Assembly: GCA_003952965.2 (NCBI GenBank)
Contig: CM025850.1
Span: 22,556,686 to 22,620,685 of the forward strand
Length of the DNA: 64,000 nt
Source of the DNA: Morella rubra
Taxonomy: Eukaryota > Streptophyta > Magnoliopsida > Fagales > Myricaceae
Direction: 5' to 3'
A model generated the notes under the pieces. It was not told the DNA's origin. It saw nothing but the letters and a program-made list of their open reading frames with translations, and did no database searches. Position 1 is the first letter of the stretch. Every line of letters starts with the position of its first letter. Both the position numbers and the translations under genes were made by a program. Of the stretch, positions 47,791-58,712 are shown piece by piece.

Positions 47791-48005
47791 GGTCGACCGG
47801 CTGGTGAAGCGGTCGACCGGTCTTCGACCGCTTGGTATAGCGGTCGACGTTGATTTTGAAATAGATCCGTTGAGCTTCTGACAATATGACCGTTGGTAAC
47901 GGTAACTTGAAGCGGTCGACCGGTTCATGAGCGGTCGACCGGCTCGTTTTAACAGACGACTCCCAACGGCTATAAACGGCTAGTTTTCATATGTGGCCTA
48001 TAAAT
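47791..48005 (+). promoter_or_regulatory. LTR-B promoter module
   Basis: TCGA cores start at 47793, 47813, 47825 (CTTCGACC) and 47844, then at 47916 and 47935. The perfect palindrome CGGTCGACCG occurs. A TATA box CCTATAAATAC is at 47997-48007, about 60 bp after the last core. Confidence 0.55.
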
Positions 48006-48351
48006 ACACCTTCATAACGTCCAAAATAAATACACAACGACCACATATCATTTAGATCACTTGAGAAATATTCCAAACCTTCATATTCTATATTTCTCAT
48101 ATCATTCACACAAAACACACTTTCATATCCTTGTCTTTGTGTGAATCAAGAGATAGAGATTTCCAATTTCATATCCACTCTTTGAGAGAGTTTATTCTTC
48201 AATCTTCATATCCAAAAGAGGTGATTCCTTTAGTGAGGTTGTTCACTAAAGAAGAAGCTTAGAGAGGGTATATCTCAAGCTTGTTAGGTTGTGAGTGGTG
48301 AGCCCGAAAAACCACTTGGGTGGGTTTGAGTGTTAAGCCCGGGAAAACACT

Positions 48352-48883
48352 TGTACGGTTCTCTAGCACCCGGAAGCTAGAGTGTATGCTATTTGAAGAT
48401 AGTGGGAAAACCTCAAGGCTCGGTGAAGGAGCTTGAGGGGTGGATGTAGGCGGGTTTGCCGAACCACCTAAAAATCACGTGTTTGCTTCTCTATCCCTAC
48501 TCCTTACATTTAGCACTTATTTACTTGTTGTTTTAATATACTTGTGCTAAATTAGACTTTACTTTGCAAACACGGTTTTGGGGGTTAAAAGCGAAAAAGT
48601 TTGAGAGCCCGGGTTGCTGTAAGGTTCTCTAACACTTGAAGCTAGTGTGTGTACAGCTATCTGAAGATAGTGGGAAAACCTCAAGGTCGGTAAGGAGCTT
48701 GAGGGGTGGATGTAGGCGGGTTTGCCAACCACCTAAAAATCACGTGTTTGCTTCTCTATCCCTACTCCTTACATTTAGCACTTATTTACTCGTTGTTTTA
48801 ATATACTTGTGCTAAATTAGACTTTACTTTGCAAACACGGTTTTGGGGGTTAAAAGCGAAAAAGTTTGAAAATCCAATTCACC
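48352..48883 (+). repeat. 265-bp direct tandem duplication inside LTR-B
   Basis: GGTTCTCTAGCACCCGGAAG at about 48357 recurs as GGTTCTCTAACACTTGAAG at about 48623. The second half (ATCACGTGTTTGCTTCTCTA to GGTTAAAAGCGAAAAAGTTT) is virtually identical in both copies. AGCCCGGG stands at both junctions, suggesting microhomology-mediated duplication. Confidence 0.85.
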
Positions 48884-49576
48884 CCCTCTTGGTTGCCTTA
48901 ATCTAGAGTTCTTGACATGTTGTGATGTATTGCTTGATAACCGAGCATGAATCTTGAACATTAGATGTTAACCAAATGAAGATTGCAACTAAAAAGAAAA
49001 AGAGACCAAGGAATACAACAAGAAAACCTTGAAGCTAATGGGGTTTGTTGAACCTGGTGATGGGGAATGGGAGAGGAAATGTGTGGTGACACCTAAAAAG
49101 GTTGATTTAGAGGCAGGAGAAGAAGAAGAGAAGGATGATGATGGATCTAGTGATAATGAGGGGACCCTATAGGTGATAGGAGTCATATGAGTGATAGGAC
49201 TCCAATGAGTGATAGGACTCCGATCTTGAGACCTTGTAAACTACTCATTGCATCATCCTCTATGACTCGGGTTTCCAGTGCTCATGAGCCTTGTTTCCAT
49301 CACCTAAAGGAATCCATTGTTGACTTGAAGATTGAGCAGCACAAATTGAGTAATAGTGTTGAGGATATCGCTACCAGTGTGAAGAAGATTGTCACTGATA
49401 GAGATTTGAAGTCCCTTCAGAACCAAGTCAGCAATAGCATAACAGTGGTAGCTGATGTGTTCAAGGCACCACTGATGAGTTTAAGGCCACCTCTGCAGAG
49501 CTCCAAAACTTTGTGAAGAAATCATAGGAGGATATCACTTAAGTCACTGAGGTCTACGTGAATATTGACAGATTAC

Positions 49577-50892
49577 TGTTGGCTTTTAGTCACAATCAAT
49601 GTTTTGATGATAACAATAGAAGTAATTGAGATGTGAAGCAAAGCGGATCCAAAATGAGCACGAAGCGATCAAGCAACATCCCCTTCAATGGAAGTGCTCT
49701 TAAAGTGAAGACTCAAGATGCTAGGGTAATCTTTGTAACTCTAAGTCTTCATCTTTAACAAGGATTTGAACCACACACTTGCATATTTCTTCAAAACTTG
49801 CATGAAATGTTTTACCTCTTGTTTTGAAGATTTAAAAATGTTTTTAAATGGCTTTAAAATATCCCAATTAAACTCCCAAACCTTTTATATACTTATGGGA
49901 AGTTAGTCTTTAAAATTGGGTATTTTAAGTTGGTCAAAATCGTGTTTTTAAAACAACCGGATCATGTGCTTAAGTTGAGGAGGTCGACCGGCTCATGTAG
50001 CGGTCAACCGGTCTTTGACCGCTTGGTATAGCGGTCGACCGGTTGGTTTGAAAAAGTTTAAAAAAGAGCGGTTCTGACTTCTGACATTATGACTTGTGTA
50101 ACGTTAACCTGCAGCGGTCGACCGGTTCATGTAGCAGTCGACCGGTTCATCAAGAGTTTTTAACAGCTCGACTCCCAACGGCTATAAACGGCTATTTTTC
50201 TTATGAGGCCTATATAAAGCCATTCCTACGCCTTTTAAAAGTTGCTGAACAACTTAAAATCATTTTGCCAAAGCTAAGAGTGATCTAAAACCTTTCAATC
50301 CTTGTTCAAACATCATTCACACATAATCAACACTTTCACATCCTTGTTGTTGTGTGAAGCTTAAGAGATAGAAATTTCTCATTGTAATATCTACTCCATC
50401 AAGGGAGTTTTAGTGAGCATTTTTGTTCATCCCCATACACTATTAAGAGAGTGATTCTCTTGTTTCCTTTTGGTGAGGTTGTTCATCAAAAGAAGGAGTT
50501 TAGAGAGGTTTGTTCTCAAACTCGTTCTTGAGGCTTGAAGAGGAGTTTCTCAAGCTCAAGTGTAAGGAAGGCTCTCCCTTGGTTGAAGGGAGCATAGTGG
50601 AAAAACCTCAAGGCTCGGTAAAGGAGCTTGAGGGGTGGATGTAGGCGGGTTTGCCGAACCACCTAAAAATCTTGTGTTTGCTTCTCTTCCCTTATCTCAT
50701 TACATTGTGCTATTAGTAAGTTTTATTTCTCTATTTAAGTTGCAATATATATTCTTGTGTTCAATCTTTTATTGCAATCACTTCTCTTTGTGAGACTTAT
50801 AGCTAGCAACCACTTTCTAAAGGGTGAGTTTCGAAAAAGTTTTGAAACCCAATTCACCCCCCTCTTGGGTTGCCTTAATCCTAGGATTTACA
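49577..50892 (+). mobile_element. Solo LTR-B with perfect TSD
   Basis: 1316 bp, starting TGTTGGCTTTTAGTCACAAT and ending CTAGGATTTACA. ATTAC flanks both sides (49572-49576 and 50893-50897). Removing the LTR and one TSD restores the host reading frame. Confidence 0.95.
49982..50219 (+). promoter_or_regulatory. LTR-B promoter module
   Basis: GTCRAC cores start at 49983, 50003 and 50034, then 50117 and 50137 (two pairs 20 bp apart). The TATA box CTATATAAAG is at 50210-50219. Confidence 0.55.
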
Positions 50893-51142
50893 ATTACTTC
50901 GTCCTCATGTGATGAAGTGGATATATTGGTTCACCACCACTTGGATGCAATTCTTGAAGAAGTTTGAAGTAGAGTTTGAACCTCCACCACCTCTAAAAAA
51001 GAAGAAATGATTATGGTCTTTTCAGAGAGACTTGCTGTTTTTTATTTTTGCTCTAGTCGAGGAAAATTTTGTTGTAATAGTTATTTTCATCTTCGTTATG
51101 ATTAAAAACAGTCATTTTACTTGTATTTGCTGAACCACAGGT

Positions 51143-51362
51143 TTTATCGCGGGTTTATTATATTAATGATATTGAACAAGACATTTGAGTTATTATGTTA
51201 ATGTTATTGGACATGTTTATTATGTTAATGCTATTGGATAGGTTTATTATGTTAATGTTATTGGACAGGTTTATTATGTTAATGTTATTGGACATCTACT
51301 TTGAGTAGTTATTTTAATGTTATTGGACATCTCTTTTGAGTTGTTATGTTAATGTAATTGGA
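51143..51362 (+). repeat. Tandem repeat of 27 bp (GGTTTATTATGTTAATGTTATTGGACA type)
   Basis: The core TTATGTTAATGTTATTGGAC recurs about six times with changes between 51143 and 51362. The last units are longer because TCTNTTTTGAGTTG is included. It lies just after the Transposase_32 pseudogene. Confidence 0.8.
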
Positions 51363-51929
51363 CTGTTTTGTTATAATATTTGATTATCAAATGCTGATTA
51401 TAATGTGCTTTTGAGAAGTGCTTAACTCAAAGCACTTAAGTGGGGAAGTTTGAGAAACTCTTGAAGGTAGTTTTTTTGCTCTCTTATCTCAAATATTGAA
51501 GTCTTGAGTTCTGGTTGGGTATTTGGAAGTTTGAGCGGATTGGAGGATGTGCATAGAAGTGATTTTTACTTGTTTTTGAATTTTAGGGAACTTCCATTTA
51601 CAAAGGGAACTCTTGCATTTTGGGGAACCTTCATTTATACTCCTTGACATGCTTTTATACTTTGGCAAGGGCAATCGGTCCATATATATACAGATTATTT
51701 TTCCCTCATTGGTAAGCTGTGATTCCCTCATTGGCTATTTTCCCTACTCTGCTATGTTATTGGGAAATATAAATCTCTTTGTTCCCTGGCACTTAACCTG
51801 TTCAATATCATACAAATATTGATTTGTCCACCGAATGTACAGAGGATCTGTCCACTAAATATGTGCAGCTTGACAACAACATCACTACCTTAAATCATTT
51901 GCAATGAAGGGTAGATTGTGAAGATAATG
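51363..51929. other. Spacer, nothing recognised
   Basis: AT-rich, short frames only. GGGAACTTCCATTTA and GGGGAACCTTCATTTA form a small direct repeat at about 51588 and 51621. Confidence 0.35.
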
Positions 51930-52260
51930 CATAGAATATGATCAGTACCATATTAATTTAATTAAGTGCCAAGTCAGTCTATTGACACATTGGTAGTGTT
52001 GACACATGGGGTGAAAGGGTCGACACATCGTATTGTCACCCGATTGCGAATTGGATGGTGTCGACACATCGTATTGTCACCCGATTGCGAATTGGATGGT
52101 GTCGACACATTGAAGACTAGTGTCGTCACTTTGTACTCCCACCCAAATGCAATTTTGATGGTGTCGACACATTGAATATTATGTGTCGACACGTAAATAT
52201 CCAAGAAGCCTATTATCAAATAGATAGATTTGCATCTTTTGTTGTTGAGTTTTACACCCA
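51930..52260 (+). repeat. LTR-A-like U3 fragment with palindrome array
   Basis: GTCGAC (or one-base variants) starts at 52019, 52060, 52101, 52122, 52163 and 52184; the steps are 41, 41, 21, 41 and 21 bp. Two 41-bp units (GTCGACACATCGTATTGTCA, then CCCGATTGCGAATTGGATGG) are identical. The end resembles the LTR-A segment around 2760-2900. No ends or TSD found. Confidence 0.7.
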
Positions 52261-52620
52261 TTTCCTCTTTCCTTTAGGTAATTTTAAGTTTCAAAATTTT
52301 AGCCCCTCAATTTTTCCTTCTTGCAATATGACCATTTGGACAGATTTTTGTGCGTAGTGATTAATAGAAGTGCACATTTGGACATATTACTCCTCAATAG
52401 AAGATTTAAAAGGAGGAATTCATTGAAATTTTGTCCAAATTTACACAAGATATGTCTACATAGAAGTGCACTGAAGATACATTTGTACATAGAAGTGCAC
52501 TAAAGATACATCTTCCCTATGACATAGAAGTGAACTGAACAACCAAGTACTTACACAAAATCTTCCAATAAACCTACACATATAAAAAATCATTCCACAA
52601 TCTTCCCTACACTAATACAC
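52261..52620. other. Spacer with short repeats
   Basis: ACATAGAAGTGCACTGAAGA and close variants occur three times between 52455 and 52525. No gene. Confidence 0.4.
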
Positions 52621-52978
52621 TCATTGCGGGAGTGCAACAATTCCACAACCTTCCTTGCACCAAAATGCAAAAATACACCCAATGGCTACTCCACCAAAAA
52701 GAAAAAAAACCCATGAAACCAACAACATGACTTTTAGACATCTCTCCTTTGCCTTGTGTTGATCCGTGATTTGTTCCTCCATTAATTTCATCTAGTCAAT
52801 CTCGTCCTCCATTGATTTCATCTTGTCTCAAATCTTAGCCTCCGTTGATTTCATCTTGTGAATCTCATCCTCCATTGATGCCATCTTCTAGAGCATCGAT
52901 GACAGTATATGGTCGCCATTTTTTGATTGCGGATGGTCAACCCAACAGAAGAATTTACATGCATCAGTTGTCTAACAT
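52621..52978 (-). pseudogene. GRF-type zinc-finger / coiled-coil / membrane protein remnant
   Basis: A reverse exon-like block, preceded by an acceptor-like TTAG, encodes TTDACKFFCWVDHPQSKNGD. This is the second half of a GRF zinc finger ('C.fF.W.D.p'). A heptad region with a repeated KMKSMEDEI/KMASMEDEI unit follows. Then comes a hydrophobic stretch of about 20 residues (LLVSWVFFLFGGVAIGCIFA), a likely membrane span, and the frame ends at 52621. Three in-frame TAG/TGA codons break it. Small plant GRF proteins with a C-terminal membrane helix are common and mostly uncharacterised. The first half of the finger is not found nearby. Confidence 0.55.
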
Positions 52979-53930
52979 AAAAATAGATGTTATTTACAAT
53001 TGGAAGTGAAAACACAAATTGTACGGTCACGTAAATCATTCCTCGGTACATGAGTCATTTACAATTAGAAGTCAAAACACAATGATTATTTGTTATAGTG
53101 ATCGATTAAGATACAAATTTAACAATGTATGCGTGTCTGACGAACCCAACAAAGATGTGGATAAGAAGAAAAAGGTTCTATACAGTTTACTATGTAATGC
53201 AAAAAAGTGTCTTAGAATTAAAATATCGAAAATTAACAACTAATAATCATGTTCAGATGACAGATTCTAGTAAAAAATCATTAGCTTTTGACTCCAGTGG
53301 AAGAGAATATGGACTAAGGACAGGCCTATCAAGAAATCTAGATACTGGATCAATTGGCTACAAGGAACATATGTAAAGGATCTCCTTTCTAATAGCAAGA
53401 AATATGCTGATCCAAAAATCATACCAATCACCAGATACACTTGTTATAGATGTTGTTTAACAGGAAAGAAAATATTCATAGAAAAAACTAAAAAGGGAAA
53501 CATGTTCCTCAACCATGAAACTTGAAAAAGGAAGAGAAAGTATATCAATGGCTATTTGTTTTGATAAAAAATAACTTATTTTCTTTCAAGTATAATGCAA
53601 TTTTATAAGTGATCCAGAAGTGAAGCAAATACATTGGGAAAGTAGCAAAGGCAAGCCAAATGAAAATGCGAGATACAAAAAAGACTTTACCATCTAATCA
53701 GATTAAAACCATAAATTATGAAGATATTTTGGGCATTCTCCTTGCAAGGAATTATATGATGGCATGAAATCAAAACATAGTTAGAGCCTAAATGAAGCAA
53801 AATAACTCACATGAACTTTGAAGCTGACCTCATGCCAAAGTAGTTTTCCAAAAGATGAGATTACCATAAACTACTACTTGTCAAGAAAATTTGATGAAGA
53901 TCAAGTGATACATATGATTAACAAAGTATC
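52979..53930. other. Spacer, no gene recognised
   Basis: AT-rich DNA; short frames at 53019-53376 have no recognisable motif. It may contain introns of the reverse-strand GRF remnant. Confidence 0.35.
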
Positions 53931-55141
53931 TGTTGGCTTTTGTTCACAATCAATATTTCGATGATTTCAATAAATGGATTAAGTTTACAAAATGGACATC
54001 TTCAAAGACAAAGACATTTTTATCAAAGAGCCAAAGACAAGAAGATTGAAGATCAAGAAGATGCAAGGAGCTCAAAAGTGAAGATTCAAGACCATAGGGT
54101 ATAACCTTGTAACTCTTAGTTTCACTTTTGACAAGGATTTGAATCACAACTTGCATATTTTCAAACCCTGCATAATCTTCTTATCACATGTTTGACAACC
54201 AAAATGAGCTTTAAATGTTTTCAAATCATCCCTATATAAACTCCCAAGCCTTGGTTATACTTTTGGTAATTTGGTTTTTGAAGTGGGATTTCAAAAACAT
54301 CAAAAATGGTTTTTAATTGTAGCGGTCTATGAAAATGATTTATAGCGGTCGACCGCTATATGAAGTGGATGATGAGACAAAATTTGACATTCAAATTTTA
54401 TGACCGTTGAGCAATGGCTAGTTGAAGCGGTCGATCGGTACATGAAGCGATCGATTGGTACAATGGTAAAATTGTCAAATCAGCCCCTAACGGCTATAAA
54501 CGGTTAGTTTTCTCATGTGGCCTATAAAAAGACCTTCCTATTGTCTCTAAACAAGAGAGCTCGACCACATATCATTTTACATAGCTTGAGAAATATCTTA
54601 AACCTTCCTATTCCATATTTCTCATATCATTCACACAAATTACACTTTCTTATCCTTGTCATTGTGTGAATCAAAGAGATAGAGCTTTCCATTTTCATAT
54701 CCACTCTTTGAGAGAGTTTATTCTTCAAAATTCATATCCAAAAGAGGTGATTCCTTTAGTGAGGTTGTTCACTAAAGAAGAAGCTTAGAGAGGGCATATC
54801 TCAAGCTTGGTTGGGTTGTGAGTGTTGAGTCCGAGAAAACACTTGTACGGTTCTCTAGCACCCAGAAGCTAGTGTGTACACTATTTGAAGATAGTGGGAA
54901 AACCTCAAGGGTCAATGAAGGAGCTTGAGGGGTGGATGTATGTGGGTTTGCCGAACCACCTAAAAATCTCGTGTTTGCTTCTCTAAACCCTACTCTTTAC
55001 ATTTAGCACTTATTTACTTATTGCATCAATATACTTGTGCTAAATTAGTCTTTACTTTGCAAACACGACTTTAGGGGTTAAAAGCAAAAAAGTTTGGAAA
55101 CCAATTCACCCCCCTCTTGGGTTGCCTTAATCCTACTTATA
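53931..55141 (+). mobile_element. Solo LTR-B with perfect TSD
   Basis: 1211 bp, starting TGTTGGCTTTTGTTCACAAT and ending CCTACTTATA (the usual ACTTACA with C to T at the terminus). GTATC flanks both sides (53926-53930 and 55142-55146). Confidence 0.93.
54321..54530 (+). promoter_or_regulatory. LTR-B promoter module (decayed)
   Basis: A palindrome AGCGGTCGACCGCT is at 54344-54357. TCGA cores at 54431 and 54451 are 20 bp apart. The TATA box CCTATAAAAAG is at 54521-54531. The other cores have mutated. Confidence 0.5.
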
Positions 55142-57071
55142 GTATCTGCATTCTTTAATTAACCACGTACGAAACATTCTTGTTCTAAGATTAATCCCCT
55201 TCAGCTATAAACTTAAATTTACATTGGAATTGAGTCCATGAGCCATTCAAAGAATAAGGCGAAATTCACCATAGTACCACAAGAAAAAGAGATATACATA
55301 CCTGAGTAGGGAACTCAAACAAATCCTGCCTCAAGGCAACCCTGCTTCCGACAACTCAAGAAATTCTAAGGCTGCATGAGCCATTCCTTTCTTATACGAG
55401 TATAGGGCGTTGTGGGTTTGCAACTGTACATTCTAACCTTGCTAGGCATCCTCCTAAGATATTCAACCCACTCTAGCACTCACTCACCAACTGACACAAG
55501 AAAAGCTCGAACTCATCCTAATCGACTTTGAAGGTTCGGTTAGGGTTTGAGGTTTTAGGGTGTAAATTTTGGGGATTGTGGAGGAGAGGAAGGGAAGGAA
55601 TCTCGCGAATGTTTTTTTTTTGGGTTTTTTTTTATTTATTTTTGTTTTAAATCAACGCGGCAACATTTGTTGATGTGGCAAATGATGACATGTTCATTGG
55701 TGCATTCTACATATGATATATGTGTCGACATATTATTGCATGAGGTCGACACATATCATATCCAGAATCAAAAGCTAAATGTCTAATTTTTGTTTTTATC
55801 CCATGTAAGCATGCGCGTATCAGGGTTTTTTTTTTTTACAATCGCACATGGATATAAACACATGTTCGATGGGCTAATCTAGAATGTGCACATTCAAAAG
55901 CCCTTCAGTGACTAAAAATAAAATCAACGACACAAAGAAGAAGTAAAAGCTCCGCATACGGCCACCACTTCAAAACTGAAAGACTCACCACCTTAGAACT
56001 TCTGACCTCCGTCGTTGACCGCTGAAATCTGTTGGCTTTCTCATCCCCACTTCGAGATAGTTTGCAATCTGTAAAAAATAAATGAAATGAAGCCTTTTTT
56101 TGCAAAATGGGTTTGTTCTTTGGAACTTGTCTTTCTTGGTTGTTGTTCGTTGGCGGAACGGTGGATGGTGGCCGGAGGGTGGTTGGTTGGTGGTTCTCGG
56201 TGATGGATTTGGTTTTGTTGATGAGATAAGGTGGGAACGGGTAACTCTTTTTTGTGGAGAGTGGGTATGGTGTGTGGGATGGAGATGATCCATCAGGGTG
56301 GGAGGATCAGGTGTTCGTAGAACTCCTCCCACCCTCCATTGCCGCTTCTGGCGGTGCATTATGCCACCTCATGTACATTGGGGCCGCAGGATGAAAAAAT
56401 GGTAGATTTGGGCTTGCTCAATGGTGCTTTTTGTGGAAGAGAAACACCACTGAGTTGACTCAGCCAAGGGAGGGAGCTCAGGAGAAGAAAGGAAAATTTT
56501 GGACAGTTTTTTGTTTTTGCAATGAGTGTGTCATAGTTTTTCTCATCAATTTTGTTAATTAATTACATGTCTAGAGTAGCAATAATTTGTATGTCTGCAT
56601 AGTGTAATCATTTTGGGTTGGTTGTATATATGGGACAATATGATGTAGTCGTACGTGAAGTACTGCTAGTTCTATATATGGAATATTTTTTACCAACAAA
56701 TTATGTCCTTCAATACCCCCAGATATATATATCCCTCTTAAAGGGAAGAGCAACCAACTGAGCTATAGCTCACTAGCCATTTGATATTGTACAATTTTTG
56801 TTGCGTTATATATATGTCCAAATTAAGCAATTTGTTTGTTTTGTTTTCAATGTCCAATGTACTTAGTTTGCCAGTGTTATATATTAGTTTGAATTTTCCT
56901 TCTAAGTTATCTATTTCCCTTGCAAACTATCACATTTTACACTTTGTCTTTAATTGTTACAATCGTGTGGTGTTTTTGTGTGGATTAATAATATTGTTTC
57001 CATTTACAATTTTCTTTCACTGACGGAATGTTAAATTTATTCTTTTGCAGACTCGGTTGATTAGTAACGTC
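55142..57071. other. Intergenic CACTA-internal DNA
   Basis: GTCGAC pairs at 55724 and 55745 (21 bp) mark a short LTR-A-like or promoter fragment. CTAACCCTAAACC-like DNA at about 55540 (reverse) resembles a gene leader: an ATG on the - strand near 55510 and a donor GTATGT near 55303, with several stops between, hint at a dead reverse-strand exon. A tRNA-like box lies at 56715-56778. The G-rich region 56110-56360 gives long frames by composition only. No gene can be supported. Confidence 0.4.
56715..56778 (-). other. tRNA-like 5' half (possible SINE head)
   Basis: In reverse: GGCTAGTGAGC, then TATAGCTCAGTTGGTTGCTC, then CCCTTTAAGAGGG. The middle is an RNA polymerase III A-box / D-arm and the last part can fold as a stem-loop. 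The T-arm (GGTTCGAATCC) is absent, so it is not a working tRNA. Confidence 0.35.
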
Positions 57072-58169
57072 ATGGCACCATCAAGAAAGCGATTAAGGAC
57101 TGGGCATGCCTCATCACTGGAGGATTTGATAAGAGAGGGAGGGATTCGGGCACGATGGGTGCTAGTTGAGTAGGTCGTCAAGATCGAGGAGCTCTCTCAA
57201 TTGAGCTCCGAGGGTAGGACACTCCCCCAAATTTTCACGCTAGAGGATGGATGCCCATCCTTCAGATGACGGGTGCGTCATCCATGACATGGTTCAAGAC
57301 TTTTATGTGGAGATGGAGAAATAGGAGCCCATTGTGGATCAAGTGACTCTGACGGTCGTGGGGTCAGGGTAACTGTGTCAGCAGATGCGATTGCCGAGTT
57401 TCTGAGATCCCTAGGGCTGCAGTTCCACTCGAGGGCGACACCCTCCTCCTTTGCAACAGGGGGTGACGCCCCTCCTCCTCCTCCATAGAGGGTGATGCCT
57501 CTCCTCATCCTGGAGTTGCTGAGCCGACCATGGATCAGATACTACTAGCCATGACACCGGTCGTCCTGGGCCGTACTATAGAGGAGGAGCAATCATCCAA
57601 CAAAAGGATCTAATCCCATTCTTCAGGATACTGCATTTAGTGCTCGCCTCGAATATTGATCCCAAGCTCCACAAGACAGACTTCACACAGGAACGTGCTC
57701 GATTCCTGTTTAAGTTGGGACTGGGACCCACATAGATCTGCCTGGGCAGATATATGAAATCATTCATCGTGAGGCACATGTTAGCTCTCAGATAGTCTTC
57801 CATTTGGAATGCTGATTACACGCTTCCTCGTAGTGGCAGGGGTTCAAGGCATACCTGATGAAAAGACTATCTGCCAAATGCGACCTATCGGGTGGACCAC
57901 TCACGTGAGGAGTGCAAGGCCATGTTGGCTGCTGTGCACGACCTTGGGCCCAAGATCACGATGATGCGAATATGGAGGGAGCAGTGCTTGAGGCAGGAGA
58001 GGACCATGCAGCCCACCCAGAGCACCCATAGTGGGTAGATGGGTTCTTGGCCGAGATCACAATGCAACTAGCTGCTCTCTGTGCATTTATCAAGGAGCAG
58101 ATGCAATACATTCATGCTGGGATTGCATTTATTGAGGACCAGCTTCTGGACCTTGCGGGCCTCCCGTGA
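57072..58169 (+). pseudogene. Transposase_32-type pseudogene
   Basis: ATG 57072 opens MAPSRKRLRTGHASSLEDLI. Frame-shifted parts then give RVTVSADAIAEFLRSLGLQF, a Pro-rich link, and a core. In one frame the core reads FRILHLVLASNIDPKLHKTDF. In the next it reads VGTGTHIDLPGQIYEII, the 'GxxIDLPxxI' motif of the family. The C-terminal part (LAALCAFIKEQMQYIHAGIA) is helical. Many stops. It is flanked by GTCGAC-type pairs at 55724/55745 and 58566-58712. The name of the domain should not be taken as proof of transposase activity. Confidence 0.6.
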
Positions 58170-58559
58170 TGCATGTCGCTATTGGGGCGTGGTGACGTCT
58201 TCTTTTGTGGCATTTCACCTACACTTTTGTTTTGTTTATATATGCATATATGTAATTAACTAGCTTACATTCGGCTATGTCTATGGACTTATATATATTG
58301 TGGTTGACATAGCTACTTTTTATGTATATTTTGATGGATTTGAACTGTGGTTGACATTGCCACATTATGAATATATGTATATTTTGATGGATTATAGGGT
58401 GTGAACCCATATAAACTAGATTATGATGTGTTATGATGCATTTATACTAGGTTTACATTACCATGTTATAATGCATATTTTGATGGAATATAGGGTGTGA
58501 ATGTCAAAGTGTGTGCTCTGTAAATCATTAGGATTATTGTTATTCCTAAAACCATCTTC
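58170..58559. other. Spacer with direct repeats
   Basis: TATATTTTGATGGATTTGAA, TATATTTTGATGGATTATAG and CATATTTTGATGGAATATAG recur at about 58326, 58378 and 58464, followed by GGGTGTGAA in the last two. No gene. Confidence 0.4.
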
Positions 58560-58565
58560 GTATGT

Positions 58566-58712
58566 GTCACCACTATGTTTTCATGTGTCAACACACACAA
58601 AACAGTAATCAAGTGCACTTGTCATGTGTCGACACTATGATATAATGTAACACATCAAGACAGCACCCAGGTTCATGTGTCACATGTCTACACTATTATC
58701 ACATGTGTCAAC
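58566..58712. repeat. Phased GTC..AC palindrome array
   Basis: Cores start at 58566 (GTCACC), 58587 (GTCAAC), 58628 (GTCGAC), 58686 (GTCTAC) and 58707 (GTCAAC). Steps are 21, 41, 58 and 21 bp. It is related to the LTR-A U3, but no LTR ends are seen. Confidence 0.55.

Larger units (their letters stand above)
47372..48917 (+). mobile_element. Solo LTR-B with an internal 265-bp tandem duplication
   Basis: It starts TGTTGGCTTTTGTGCACAAT and ends near TTAATCTAGAGTTCTTGACA. It is about 335 bp longer than the 1211-bp LTR-B, mostly because the R/U5 portion is repeated (48352-48617 and 48618-48883). No clear TSD (TACCT on the left has no partner), so the right end is approximate. Confidence 0.8.
46821..51010 (+). 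pseudogene. Transposase_32-type pseudogene, split by two LTR-B insertions
   Basis: ATG 46821 starts MSTRVTKRATCQTPSSAS. Frameshifted stretches then read RKVIAGRWIHFP, FVTMRVDTFSYLVRLGYANF, GLTGLSEVQPLDILRVVLDN and LHHMVSNIILPRTGRFEYL. LTR-B (47372-48917) interrupts there. The next part has VMYCLITEHES and MKIATKKKKRPRNT, then an acidic EEEEKDDDGSSDNEG. A coiled-coil part (49187-49576) follows. The second LTR-B (49577-50892) falls within a codon run that rejoins in frame, VNIDRL to LRPHVMKWIYWF, and the gene ends PPPPLKKKK at 51010. The layout matches the plant 'putative plant transposon protein' family as I recall it; its biochemical role is unknown. Many stops make this copy dead. Confidence 0.65.

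Noticed and set aside
51143..51362. CRISPR-like array
   Set aside because: Units are contiguous 27-bp tandem repeats without spacers, in a plant genome.
55985..56359. Reverse 124-codon Pro/His/Thr-rich frame
   Set aside because: Composition-driven, no recognisable domain, overlaps a shorter forward frame of equal weakness.
56715..56778. Functional tRNA gene
   Set aside because: There is no T-arm or acceptor stem partner, so only a tRNA-like fragment is reported.
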